34,854 nucleotides of DNA from Erysipelotrichaceae bacterium (GTDB lineage Bacteria > Bacillota_I > Bacilli_A > RFN20 > CAG-826). Below the pieces are notes generated by a model. That model saw only the letters and a program-made list of their open reading frames with translations. It was not told where the DNA came from and did not search any database. Numbering within the stretch: position 1 is the first letter of the stretch; the number at the start of each line of letters is the position of its first letter. The stretch covers positions 1 to 34,854 of the forward strand of contig SVBE01000013.1 in the NCBI GenBank assembly GCA_015059065.1. Direction: 5' to 3'. A program made the position numbers and the translations under genes. This document shows positions 9,456-17,459 of the stretch, piece after piece.

Positions 9456-9461
9456 TATAAT
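9456..9461 (+). promoter_or_regulatory. -10 box of the YhhN gene, leaderless arrangement
   Basis: TATAAT at 9456-9461 in the 48-nt gap after addA. The ATG at 9476 is 14 nt downstream and no ribosome site is present, so the leader would be about 8 nt. No good -35. Confidence 0.45.
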
Positions 9462-9475
9462 ATAAATATAAAGAT

Positions 9476-10186
9476 ATGATAGTTTCAATTGTCCTCCTCG
9501 TGTTAGGAGCGCTTATGTCTGTGGTTTTTATCGTTAGCAAAGTCACTAACTATTCTTTGAAAACGATCATTTTTAAAACTATCGCCTCGGCTTTCTTTGT
9601 GGCCTTAGCCATCTATTTAGCAGTGACTGTTGAAGGACATGTCCCTTTTAAAGTTCTGACGACATTAGGATTATTCTTTGGTTTCCTCGGCGATGTTTTA
9701 TTAGGCTTTAAATATATTACGACAGGTAAGGCGAAGAAGTTATGGATATTAGCTGGGATGTTTGCCTTTGCTTTTGGTCATATCTCATATATCGTTGGAT
9801 TATTTATTGAATACTATATTCCAGGTCAGTGGTGGTTTATCCTCTTACCGTTATCATTAGCCTTAATCCTTTCTAGCTTATATATGCTTATATCCAGAAA
9901 AGTGGGCATTGAATTTGGTAAATTATTGCCATTTGGATTATTTTATCTCGGCTGTTTATCAACGATGTTTTCCACTTCTTTATTCATGGCAGTAGCGCAT
10001 GGCTTTAGCATCACGACATCGATCATGTTCTTTGTGGGGGCATTCTTCTTTGTCTGCAGCGATACGATGTTAACAGGGAGCTATTTTAAAGCGGGAGATA
10101 GACCAAAATGGTATAACGGTCTATATTCCGTCTTCTATTATCTCGCCCAGTTCATCATCGCCTTCTCCTTATTTTTCCTACTATAA
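9476..10186 (+). CDS. YhhN/TMEM86 family membrane protein (lysoplasmalogenase-like)
   Basis: A 236-residue polytopic membrane protein with about eight hydrophobic segments. Family landmarks are GDVLLGF in the third segment, AFAFGHISYIVGL in the next, and the final YYLAQFIIAFSLFFLL. Characterised animal and bacterial relatives hydrolyse the vinyl-ether bond of lysoplasmalogens; many anaerobic Bacillota make plasmalogens, so a lipid role is plausible but not shown. The gene stands alone between a leaderless-type -10 box and a terminator at 10204-10240. Confidence 0.72.
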   Translation: MIVSIVLLVLGALMSVVFIVSKVTNYSLKTIIFKTIASAFFVALAIYLAVTVEGHVPFKVLTTLGLFFGFLGDVLLGFKYITTGKAKKLWILAGMFAFAFGHISYIVGLFIEYYIPGQWWFILLPLSLALILSSLYMLISRKVGIEFGKLLPFGLFYLGCLSTMFSTSLFMAVAHGFSITTSIMFFVGAFFFVCSDTMLTGSYFKAGDRPKWYNGLYSVFYYLAQFIIAFSLFFLL

Positions 10187-10203
10187 GGGTTTTTCCTTTC
10201 CTT

Positions 10204-10240
10204 AAAGCTACCTTGTTCCTTTTCCAGGGTAGCTTTTATT
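10204..10240 (+). terminator. Rho-independent terminator after the YhhN gene
   Basis: AAAGCTACC (10204-10212) pairs with GGTAGCTTT (10228-10236) around a 15-nt loop, followed by a short T-rich tail. Confidence 0.75.
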
Positions 10241-10267
10241 GTAAATAGACCTGATTATTAATAAAAT
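10239..10267 (+). promoter_or_regulatory. Promoter of the DUF1294-M32 unit
   Basis: TTGTAA (10239-10244), 17-nt spacer, TAAAAT (10262-10267), starting just behind the terminator stem. The expected start near 10274 leaves a leader holding AGGAG at 10282-10286. Confidence 0.5.
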
Positions 10268-10295
10268 AATAGCAGTCCAGCAGGAGCAAATGATT

Positions 10296-10598
10296 ATGAG
10301 CACTAAACAATTGGTTCTAATGATATATGGCGGTTACCTCATCCTTTTATCGATCATCACTTTCTTTATGTATTTAGCTGACAAAAAGAAAGCAGAAAAA
10401 GGAAAGTGGAGAATACCAGAAAAAGTATTGCTCTTATCTTCTTTTTTAGGCGGAGCTTTTGGAGGCTATCCAGCGATGTTATTATTCAGACATAAAACAA
10501 AAGGGGAGCATTGGTATTTCACCTTTGTTAATGTCCTTGGAATTATGCTTCATGTTGCGGCCTTAATTGTCCTCGCTTTTGTTATTAAATGGAACTAA
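10296..10598 (+). CDS. DUF1294 family small membrane protein
   Basis: A 100-residue protein with three hydrophobic segments (about 6-25, 45-62 and 78-98). The conserved DUF1294 core is present: YLADKKKAEKGKWRIPE, then LGGAFGGYPAMLLFRHKT. Some bacterial members carry an added cold-shock domain; this one is the membrane part alone. Function is unknown. An ATG at 10290 is in frame, but AGGAG at 10282-10286 is better spaced for ATG 10296. The M32 peptidase follows after 30 nt and probably shares the transcript. Confidence 0.8.
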   Translation: MSTKQLVLMIYGGYLILLSIITFFMYLADKKKAEKGKWRIPEKVLLLSSFLGGAFGGYPAMLLFRHKTKGEHWYFTFVNVLGIMLHVAALIVLAFVIKWN

Positions 10599-10628
10599 AA
10601 CGAATATCTTTTATGAGGAGGAATGTAT

Positions 10629-12125
10629 ATGAATGACAAATTACAACAATTAAAAGAAAAACTAAAATTATTAAGGATGTATGATCATGCTTTAGGCATC
10701 ATCAGTTTCGATTTTGAAACCATCGTCCCAAAGGACGCGAGAGAAGAAGAAGCAGATGTTCTTAATTTCTTTGCAAACGAACATTTTAAGATTAGAAACT
10801 CGGATGAATCAAAAAAGTTAGTTCTCGATCTATATAAAGAGAAAGATAGTATTGAAGATCCACTTGATAAGAAGCTTGTTGAATATCTCTATGATGATTT
10901 ACAAAAGACGATCAACATGACTCCAGAATTCGATTTAAAGATGTCGGAGATTTATTCTAAAGCGTATAACACTTGGTTAGAAGCAAAAGAGAAGAAAGAT
11001 TATTCTCTCTTTAAAGATTCTTTTAAAGACGTGCTTGAGATTCAAAAAGAAGCCGTTGCTTTAAGAGAAAAGAAATTAGATAACTATTATGATAATCTTC
11101 TCAACGACTGTGAAGAAGGTGTCCTTCAAGAAGATCTAGATAAATTCTTCGCGGAACTTAAAGAAGGATTATTGGAACTAATGGATAAGATCAAACATTC
11201 TAAACATGTGATTAGAGATGATTTCTTATCTCGTAATGTTCCTATTTATAAACAAGAAGCATTCTCCAATTATCTTCTTAAATTAAATGGTTATGACCTC
11301 AATAAAGGTGCGTTAACGACAACCGAGCATCCATTCACCACTCCAATCGCGAGAAACGACGCGCGTGTCACTACACATTATTATGAAGATATGTTCTTAT
11401 CAAATATCTTCTCCATTATCCATGAAGGTGGACACGCGATACTTATGCAGAATGAAAGAGACTGTGACCATGACCATTTCATCAATGACCACGTCTCTAA
11501 CGGCATGCATGAATCCGTCTCCCGTTTCTATGAAAACGTCATCGGTAGAAGTAAAGAATATATCCACCTCATCTATCCAAAACTTCAAGAGACATTTGAT
11601 GAATTTAAAGATGTCAGTGAAAGAGAATTGTATGAAGCAGTTAATATCGTTAAACCATCTTTAATTAGAACGGAAGCTGATGAAGTGACATATGGCTTAC
11701 ATATCATCATCCGTTATGAGATGGAGAAGATGCTCTCTAACGGTAAATTGAGTGTGGATGACGCGCCAGCGATGTGGAATAAACTCTATAAAGATTATCT
11801 CGGTGTAGATGTTCCTAATGATGCAGAAGGCATTCTTCAAGATGTACACTGGACAAGTGGATTTGGCTATTTCCCAAGCTATGCATTAGGAAATTCATAT
11901 AACGCGATGTATGTTAAAAGACTAGAGAAAGAATTGCCATTTAAAGAGCTCGTCAAAAAAGGCGATTTCGCTTCGATCAATAAATGGATGAAAGAAAATG
12001 TCTTCATTCATGCGAACGTCTTAACTCCAAAAGAGTGGCTAAAAGAATTAACTGGTGAATCATTATCTCCAAAAGCCTTCCTTGAATATCTAAATAACAA
12101 ATATAAAGATATTTATCAATTCTAA
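10629..12125 (+). CDS. M32 family metallocarboxypeptidase
   Basis: A cytoplasmic zinc (or cobalt) carboxypeptidase of the thermostable carboxypeptidase 1 (Taq) family, 498 residues, full length. The metal site HEGGH is at 265-269 in IFSIIHEGGHAIL; the downstream HESVSRFYEN (from 294) supplies the third ligand region. The family signature TEHPF...DARVTTHY precedes the metal site. AGGAGGA at 10616-10622 touches the first ATG (10623), so ATG 10629, 6 nt away, is the better start. It would trim peptides from the C-terminus for recycling. A bidirectional terminator follows. Confidence 0.93.
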   Translation: MNDKLQQLKEKLKLLRMYDHALGIISFDFETIVPKDAREEEADVLNFFANEHFKIRNSDESKKLVLDLYKEKDSIEDPLDKKLVEYLYDDLQKTINMTPEFDLKMSEIYSKAYNTWLEAKEKKDYSLFKDSFKDVLEIQKEAVALREKKLDNYYDNLLNDCEEGVLQEDLDKFFAELKEGLLELMDKIKHSKHVIRDDFLSRNVPIYKQEAFSNYLLKLNGYDLNKGALTTTEHPFTTPIARNDARVTTHYYEDMFLSNIFSIIHEGGHAILMQNERDCDHDHFINDHVSNGMHESVSRFYENVIGRSKEYIHLIYPKLQETFDEFKDVSERELYEAVNIVKPSLIRTEADEVTYGLHIIIRYEMEKMLSNGKLSVDDAPAMWNKLYKDYLGVDVPNDAEGILQDVHWTSGFGYFPSYALGNSYNAMYVKRLEKELPFKELVKKGDFASINKWMKENVFIHANVLTPKEWLKELTGESLSPKAFLEYLNNKYKDIYQF

Positions 12126-12146
12126 AAAAATAGAGGATTTATATAG

Positions 12147-12174
12147 AAAATCGCTGCAAAAATAGCGATTTTTT
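12147..12174. terminator. Bidirectional terminator
   Basis: AAAATCGCT (12147-12155) pairs with AGCGATTTT (12164-12172) around an 8-nt loop. A-rich sequence on the left and T-rich on the right let it serve both converging genes, the M32 peptidase and the permease. Confidence 0.8.
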
Positions 12175-12177
12175 ATT

Positions 12178-13488
12178 TTAAAAATTAATTGTTAATAACA
12201 ATGTGCCTAAAGCTGCAGTGATGGTTGGAAGAGCGATTACCGAACCATATTTCACGAATTGTTTGAAGCTTAATTTAACATCGTGCTCGTCAAGCAAATT
12301 AGTGAACATGATGCCTGCAAGTGCACCCATTGGAGTGAGGAAGGCGCCGATATTGCTACCGACGATTGAAGAATATATCGCCTGTTTATATGCGAGTCCA
12401 GATAGGTTATTACATAGGTTAGAATATAAGATGCTCATTGGGATATTATTGATGATGTTTGCAGATAGGAAAGAAGAATATCCATATAGCCAAATCGTAT
12501 TTTCACTTCCAAAGAAAGAAGCGATCTTATTTGATATACCTTGATAGTTAATGGCGACGACGATCACAAACATTGATAAGAAGAATGGGATGAGGGGATA
12601 AGGTAATTTTTTAAAGGCACCTGCAGAATAATCCCAGTCCTTTTTAGTAATCAATGAATGAGTGACGGCGTAAATCAATAATGATACCGCGCAGATTAAA
12701 GAGATGACCCACATCTCAATATTGATATAGCTTGAGATAACTAAGAAGACTAAACAGACGAGGAGATGTAAAACCCCGATGATGAGAGTGACCTTATCGT
12801 GAATTACATATTCTTCAATATCAACATCTGTAATCTTTTCTCCTAATCGATGATGGAATATAGAAAAGAGCATGATGATTTCAACTATACCTGCCGCTAG
12901 AGTAGGCAACGCCATCACTTTAAAATAGGAAATGAAATCGATATGAGCAGTGGTGGCTAAGAAGATATTGGTTGGGTTACCGATGACAAACATCAATGAC
13001 CATGTATTAGCGGCGGTGAATTCAGCGATTAAATATGGAAGAGGATTGATATGCGCTCTTTTACAGAAGAAACAGATGAAAGGTGTTAATGTTAATATCA
13101 CGACATCGTTAGAAGTAAAGACTGTTAATCCAGCAACTAGTGCATATAAAGAAAAGAATAAAACGTATTGATTTCCCTTCGCGTTTTTAACGGCAATAGA
13201 AGCAAGATATTGGAATAAACCAAATTCGTCTAGGAAGATTGATATCATCGTCATCGAAAAGAATAAGATGATGATCTTTAATGGATTGATTTTAGTATCA
13301 GCGGTTAATTGATTATATACTTCACTGATTGGGACTAGCTGGAATATTAATACGAGTACTGCTCCCACTAAAGCAATAATCCAATAAGTGCTGATAGAGA
13401 TATTCTTAATCTTAATCTTTGGAAATAAGAAAAGAGATAATGCAATTGTGAGGAATGTGATAACAGCGATGATTATTGTTCCAACCAT
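12178..13488 (-). CDS. ArsB/CitM/SLC13-type anion permease
   Basis: A 436-residue inner-membrane transporter with about eleven helices, in the ion-transporter superfamily containing ArsB, CitM and NhaD. The helix-loop signature FVIGNPTNIFLA appears near residue 170, and SNDVVILTLTPFICFF near 130. The second inverted repeat shows NIINNIPMSILYSN and GSNIGAFLTPMGALAG. The substrate (dicarboxylate, arsenite or another anion) cannot be told from sequence. No arsR or arsC is nearby, so arsenite is not favoured. No ribosome site precedes the ATG. The gene is divergent from the hydrolase-GNAT fusion and shares an inverted-repeat control region with it. Confidence 0.82.
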   Translation of the reverse strand: MVGTIIIAVITFLTIALSLFLFPKIKIKNISISTYWIIALVGAVLVLIFQLVPISEVYNQLTADTKINPLKIIILFFSMTMISIFLDEFGLFQYLASIAVKNAKGNQYVLFFSLYALVAGLTVFTSNDVVILTLTPFICFFCKRAHINPLPYLIAEFTAANTWSLMFVIGNPTNIFLATTAHIDFISYFKVMALPTLAAGIVEIIMLFSIFHHRLGEKITDVDIEEYVIHDKVTLIIGVLHLLVCLVFLVISSYINIEMWVISLICAVSLLIYAVTHSLITKKDWDYSAGAFKKLPYPLIPFFLSMFVIVVAINYQGISNKIASFFGSENTIWLYGYSSFLSANIINNIPMSILYSNLCNNLSGLAYKQAIYSSIVGSNIGAFLTPMGALAGIMFTNLLDEHDVKLSFKQFVKYGSVIALPTITAALGTLLLTINF

Positions 13489-13500
13489 AATACAAATGGT

Positions 13501-13529
13501 ATTATCTACCTAATTTGTTGTTTTGTGAA
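13501..13529 (-). promoter_or_regulatory. Promoter of the permease gene
   Basis: On the minus strand: TTCACA (13529-13524), 17-nt spacer, GATAAT (13506-13501). The -35 is the left arm of the inverted repeat at 13523-13541, so a protein bound there would cover it. The predicted leader is only about 6-10 nt. Confidence 0.55.
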
Positions 13530-13541
13530 TTGTTTTCACAA
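13523..13541. promoter_or_regulatory. Inverted-repeat operator between divergent genes
   Basis: TTGTGAA (13523-13529), 5-nt spacer, TTCACAA (13535-13541): perfect 7-bp arms. Each arm contains TTCACA on one strand, usable as the -35 of the permease gene (left) and of the hydrolase-GNAT gene (right, 19 nt before GATAAT at 13560-13565). No regulator gene adjoins it. Confidence 0.55.
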
Positions 13542-13564
13542 TTTCTGCTATATTATAGTGATAA

Positions 13565-13570
13565 TATAAT
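13565..13570 (+). promoter_or_regulatory. -10 box directly before the hydrolase-GNAT start
   Basis: TATAAT at 13565-13570 overlaps GATAAT at 13560-13565. The ATG at 13577 is 6 nt after the first box, so transcription would begin at or just ahead of the A of the start codon. There is no ribosome site. Confidence 0.5.
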
Positions 13571-13576
13571 ACTGAT

Positions 13577-15193
13577 ATGATCAACATTAATAACTATGTA
13601 AAAAAATTTGGGAACGAGTCTTTCAAAAAAAGACCCTTTAATGATGTTGATGGTTTAGTGTTTGCTGAGATATCGATGATCAACTTCGATCTCCTTCTCC
13701 AAGACCGTGATTCTCTCGCCTTAAAAGATATCGTAATTTATGATTATAAGAAAACTATATATGGTAGTCCGGATGCCAAAGCAAATGGATTAATGCTTAG
13801 AAGGATGATGGAATCCAAGCGTTATAAAGATGTGAAGGTCTGCTTTGTTCAAAGAGAGTTTAAAGAAGATGTCGCTAATCAGTTCTATGCGGTAACCTTT
13901 ATTCTTCCTGATGGAACGATGTATTTATCATTTCGTGGGACTGATATTACTATCGTGGGATGGAAAGAAGATCTTTATATGACTTTCCAAGAACGTATAC
14001 TCGCTCAAGAGCAGGCGTTACGCTATACAGAATATGTAGTGAATAAATTACCGGGCAACTTCATCTTAGGTGGACATTCAAAAGGTGGTAATCTCGCTGT
14101 TTATGTCGGATTAAATATTGATAAAAAATATAACGATAGACTGCTTTCAATTTACTCATACGATGGGCCTGGATTTTTAAATGGGGTAACTAGATTCCCT
14201 AATTATCTAGCTAACAAAGATAAAGTTCATAAATTGCTTACTGACCGTAGTTTAGTAGGGACTTTGTTCAATGATGTTAAAGAAACGAAAATCGTTTATT
14301 CGACAGGAATGCTTTTAGGTGGTCATGATCCCTTTGCTTGGAAGGTTGATAATAATACTGGGGAATTCATCACAAGAAACAAAAGATCAAAGAATTCACG
14401 CGTTTATTCCACGGCGATTAACATGTGGTTAAACCAGTTATCTAAAGAGGATAAATTGTTGGGTATTGCTGCAGTTGCTGCAATTATTGGAAAAGCACAA
14501 AATATCTATGATTTGCTGAAATATTTAGGTGCAAATATCGCAAAATATAATTCTGTTATTAAAAAATTCCCTCTTGAAGATAGGAAGAAATTAAAGAGCA
14601 TTGTCTCCTTATTATTTGAGTCGATAAAGATCGTGAAGAAGTCATCGTCTTTACAAAAGAGTAGAGTGGTTTTAGTCACTGAAAGATTGATATTAAGAGA
14701 GATGAGAAATAGTGATTTTGATGCATTAGAAAAAATCATATCTGACCCTGAGACGATGAAATATTATCCTGCTCCTTATGACGAAGAAGGTGTTTATCGT
14801 TGGATTATCTGGTGCATTGGAAGCTACCGCAAAGATGGTTTTGGTTTATGGGCTGTGACTTTAAAAAAGAATGGTGAAATGATCGGCGACTGTGGAGTGT
14901 CGATGCAACCAATTGACGGCAAATGGAGACCAGAAATCGGTTATCACATCAATAAGAAATACCAGAGACAAGGATATGGCAAAGAAATGACGAAAGCGGT
15001 GAAGGATTTCTTCTTCCAAAAATTCAATTATGATGAAGTCTATTCCTATATGAGAATTGATAATATCCCTTCAATAAAAATCGCAGAAGCAAATAAGATG
15101 AAACGCATGGGCACATTTATTAGCAAAGATGGCCAAGAGTGTTGTTTTTATCGCATCACGCGTAGCGAGTGGGAAGAAGATATGTTACAATAG
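13577..15193 (+). CDS. Mbeg1-like (DUF2974) alpha/beta hydrolase fused to a GNAT acetyltransferase
   Basis: A 538-residue two-domain protein. Residues 1 to about 350 match the DUF2974/Mbeg1-like alpha/beta hydrolases: LSFRGTD near 118-123, the nucleophile elbow GGHSKGG with Ser168, DGPGF (196-200) and LLGGHDPFAW (247-255, His250). A Lys/Ser-rich linker (352-362) leads to a RimJ/RimL-like GNAT domain (about 366-535) with TERLILREMRNSDF and the acetyl-CoA loop RQGYGKE (464-470). Each half resembles a complete stand-alone protein, and the reading frame is continuous, so this is a true fusion. Substrates are unknown; a lipase/esterase and an N-acetyltransferase may act on one metabolite. The ZIP gene starts 10 nt downstream. 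Confidence 0.8.
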   Translation: MININNYVKKFGNESFKKRPFNDVDGLVFAEISMINFDLLLQDRDSLALKDIVIYDYKKTIYGSPDAKANGLMLRRMMESKRYKDVKVCFVQREFKEDVANQFYAVTFILPDGTMYLSFRGTDITIVGWKEDLYMTFQERILAQEQALRYTEYVVNKLPGNFILGGHSKGGNLAVYVGLNIDKKYNDRLLSIYSYDGPGFLNGVTRFPNYLANKDKVHKLLTDRSLVGTLFNDVKETKIVYSTGMLLGGHDPFAWKVDNNTGEFITRNKRSKNSRVYSTAINMWLNQLSKEDKLLGIAAVAAIIGKAQNIYDLLKYLGANIAKYNSVIKKFPLEDRKKLKSIVSLLFESIKIVKKSSSLQKSRVVLVTERLILREMRNSDFDALEKIISDPETMKYYPAPYDEEGVYRWIIWCIGSYRKDGFGLWAVTLKKNGEMIGDCGVSMQPIDGKWRPEIGYHINKKYQRQGYGKEMTKAVKDFFFQKFNYDEVYSYMRIDNIPSIKIAEANKMKRMGTFISKDGQECCFYRITRSEWEEDMLQ

Positions 15194-15202
15194 TGAACTG
15201 GT

Positions 15203-15982
15203 ATGAATTTTACCCCAATGGCAGTATTATCTTTGTTCATTCCCCTCATCGGAACTACTTTAGGTTCGGCGATGGTTTTCTTTCTAAAGAAAGACCTCAA
15301 TCCAAGAGTAAGAAAGATTATGATGGGCTTTGCTTCTGGAGTGATGATTGCGGCTTCTATTTGGTCGCTTATGCAACCCGCGATTAACTCTTATGAAAAA
15401 GGCGACTTTAAAATGTGGCTCATTCCTGGTGTGGGCTTTTTAGTGGGTGTGGGCTTTATGCTTTTACTCGATTATCTAATTCCACACATGCACCTAGCCA
15501 GTAAACAAGAAGAAGGTGTCAATACTAATAAATTATCCAAGACATTTAAGATGATGCTTGCAGTCACTCTTCATAATGTACCAGAAGGATTAGCCGCAGG
15601 TGTTGTTATTGCCGGTATGATGAACGGCAACTTAAACGAACAAGCAATGCTCACTTTAGCGATTGGTTTAGCAATTCAAAACTTCCCAGAAGGAATCATT
15701 GTTTCTGGTCCATTTAGAGAAGAAGGAATGAGCAAAGGGAAAGCATTCTTATATGGCTTTCTTTCTGGAATAGTGGAACCTATTGCAAGCTTATTAGCCA
15801 TTCTATTTACTGTATTAGTGTCGTCTTTACTCCCTGCGACATTAGCCTTCGCCGCTGGAGTGATGATCTATGTTGTCGTTGAGGAATTAATCCCAGAAGC
15901 TAATGATGGTCTCCACTCAAATTTAGCGACCATCGGCTTAGCAGTTGGCTTTGTACTCATGATGGTTCTAGAATTGCTTTAG
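15203..15982 (+). CDS. ZIP family metal transporter
   Basis: A 259-residue, eight-helix membrane importer of zinc or another divalent cation (ZupT/ZIP superfamily). The metal-binding helix IV motif HNVPEGLAAG starts at His124, and helix V has NFPEGIIVSGPFREEG from Asn160; both metal-coordinating glutamates are present. A His-containing loop, YLIPHMH, lies at 91-97. TACAAT at 15186-15191, inside the end of the previous gene, is a possible -10 box and would give another very short leader. No ribosome site precedes the ATG, so it is either leaderless or coupled to the gene 10 nt upstream. Confidence 0.9.
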   Translation: MNFTPMAVLSLFIPLIGTTLGSAMVFFLKKDLNPRVRKIMMGFASGVMIAASIWSLMQPAINSYEKGDFKMWLIPGVGFLVGVGFMLLLDYLIPHMHLASKQEEGVNTNKLSKTFKMMLAVTLHNVPEGLAAGVVIAGMMNGNLNEQAMLTLAIGLAIQNFPEGIIVSGPFREEGMSKGKAFLYGFLSGIVEPIASLLAILFTVLVSSLLPATLAFAAGVMIYVVVEELIPEANDGLHSNLATIGLAVGFVLMMVLELL

Positions 15983-16085
15983 GCTAAAATATTGGCATTT
16001 TGCCGTTATTTTTATAAATAATTATTAATTATTATTCATAACATTATGAAAATAATTCCTGTTGAATTAATATATTTAGAGAAAT
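15983..16085. other. Short intergenic region with weak hairpin and -10 box
   Basis: GGCA-TTT-TGCC, followed by GTTATTTTTAT, may be a weak terminator for the ZIP gene. TATATT at 16071-16076 is a candidate -10 box for the next gene, whose ATG lies 10 nt later without a ribosome site. The rest is A+T-rich with nothing recognisable. Confidence 0.35.
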
Positions 16086-16607
16086 ATGAACGAAGTTAGA
16101 GAATTAATCAAATTCAATGTCGAGAGATATCCATTAATGGAAATCAATGACGTCATCAAACTCTTATATCAGAGAAGTTTTGGTTGCGGTCATATCATCA
16201 AGAATAAAGAAAAGGCTAAAAGCTTTTTGCTTGAAGAATTCCAAGAAACTATTTCTGATGATTCCATCCCATTAGTGGAAGAGATTGGTAACGGCTTTAT
16301 CCGTGTCAATCTAGCCCGTTATAAAGCGATGGGTTTAGATCCTGAATTACTTTTCAATGCCTTCTATCTTTCCAGTAAAGAAAAGACTAAAGGGATTGGT
16401 GACTTTTTAGATAGCGTCGATGTCTTTAGAAACATGATTGAAGAAGGAAAGCTATCATTCAGCCTCAATGAATTTGATCTCTATTTCAATAAGTACGTGG
16501 ATCAAGGTGTACCTCTAGTTTCCCATAGTGAGATCTATAAGAATATGTATGATCCTCATTACCGTGTGGTTAACCGTAAATACTTTATATTAAAAGGAGA
16601 AGAATAA
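16086..16607 (+). CDS. Conserved hypothetical protein (173 aa)
   Basis: A soluble protein without membrane segments. I do not recognise a named family, although the pattern (NVERYPLMEINDVIKLLYQRSFGCGH at the start, YDPHYRVVNRKYF at the end) looks like a conserved small domain. The Phe-Gly-Cys-Gly-His stretch near residues 31-35 and the terminal Pro-His-Tyr-Arg could form a site. It starts one nucleotide-overlapping operon with the DUF3737 protein and the MalY-type lyase, so a metabolic link is possible. No ribosome site; probable leaderless start from TATATT at 16071-16076. Confidence 0.6.
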   Translation: MNEVRELIKFNVERYPLMEINDVIKLLYQRSFGCGHIIKNKEKAKSFLLEEFQETISDDSIPLVEEIGNGFIRVNLARYKAMGLDPELLFNAFYLSSKEKTKGIGDFLDSVDVFRNMIEEGKLSFSLNEFDLYFNKYVDQGVPLVSHSEIYKNMYDPHYRVVNRKYFILKGEE

Positions 16608-17458
16608 TGGCTGAACAAAAGATTTATAAACAGGGATTATTTACAGGCGAAAGAGCTTTGTATGATATCCATAACGCGAAAATAGTTGATTCTACATTCG
16701 ACGATGGCGAATCTCCTTTAAAAGAATGCTCTGACCTCACGGTTACCCACAGCATCTTCAAATGGAAATATCCAATGTGGTACAGCGAGAATATCGTCTG
16801 TGAAGATACGACTTTGCTCGAAACAGCGAGAAGTGGTATCTGGTATACAAAAAACATTAAGATGACTAACTGCCATATCTCCGCGCCTAAACAATTTAGA
16901 CGTTCTGAAGGCATTACCCTTATTAACTGCACCCTTCCAAATGCTTTAGAGACAATGTGGAACTGCAAAAATGTAAAATTAAGCAATGTCTCCGCGACTG
17001 GCGATTATTTTGGGCTCAATATTGATGGAGCAGAAATTGATCATTTTAATCTCATTGGAAACTATGCTTTTGATGGTGGAAAAGACATCGTTATTAGAAA
17101 TGCAAAAATGGATAGTAAAGACTCGTTCTGGAACTGCAAAAATGTCACCGTTTATGATTCAATTATCGTCGGTGAATATCTTGGTTGGAATTCTGAAAAT
17201 ATCACCTTCATTAACTGCGTGATCGACTCCCATCAAGGGATGTGTTATATGAAGAATGTAAAACTTGTAAATTGTAAGTTATTAAATACGGATTTATGCT
17301 TTGAATTCTGTGAGAATGTGGATGCTGATATCTGTTCTAATATCGACTCCGTGAAGAACCCATATAGTGGGGTTATTAAAGCTAAATCCATCGGTGAGCT
17401 CATCCTCGATGAGAAATATGTTGATAAGAGCAAGATTAAGATTATAACCGAGGAATAA
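16607..17458 (+). CDS. DUF3737 family beta-helix protein
   Basis: A 283-residue protein made of repeated short strands with the pattern 'NCxNVxxxxSxxx', for example WNCKNVKLSNVSA and WNCKNVTVYDSII, as in right-handed parallel beta-helix (pentapeptide-like) proteins. The N-terminal QGLFTGERALYDIHNAKIVDSTFDDGESPLKE is typical of DUF3737. Function is unknown. Its stop lies 1 nt before the aminotransferase start, and the ribosome site AAGGAG precedes its own ATG. The tight coupling to a PLP lyase suggests a shared pathway. Confidence 0.85.
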   Translation: MAEQKIYKQGLFTGERALYDIHNAKIVDSTFDDGESPLKECSDLTVTHSIFKWKYPMWYSENIVCEDTTLLETARSGIWYTKNIKMTNCHISAPKQFRRSEGITLINCTLPNALETMWNCKNVKLSNVSATGDYFGLNIDGAEIDHFNLIGNYAFDGGKDIVIRNAKMDSKDSFWNCKNVTVYDSIIVGEYLGWNSENITFINCVIDSHQGMCYMKNVKLVNCKLLNTDLCFEFCENVDADICSNIDSVKNPYSGVIKAKSIGELILDEKYVDKSKIKIITEE

Positions 17459-17459
17459 T

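Noticed and set aside
11400-11664. Small ORFs on both strands within the M32 gene, and similar ones elsewhere
   Set aside because: They are shadows of strongly conserved coding frames, without ribosome sites or recognisable domains.
12178-13488. Arsenite efflux pump ArsB
   Set aside because: The fold is related, but no arsR, arsC or arsA is near and the sequence does not fix the substrate.
13577-15193. Two genes joined by a sequencing error
   Set aside because: The frame is continuous, and the linker contains no stop or start with a ribosome site.
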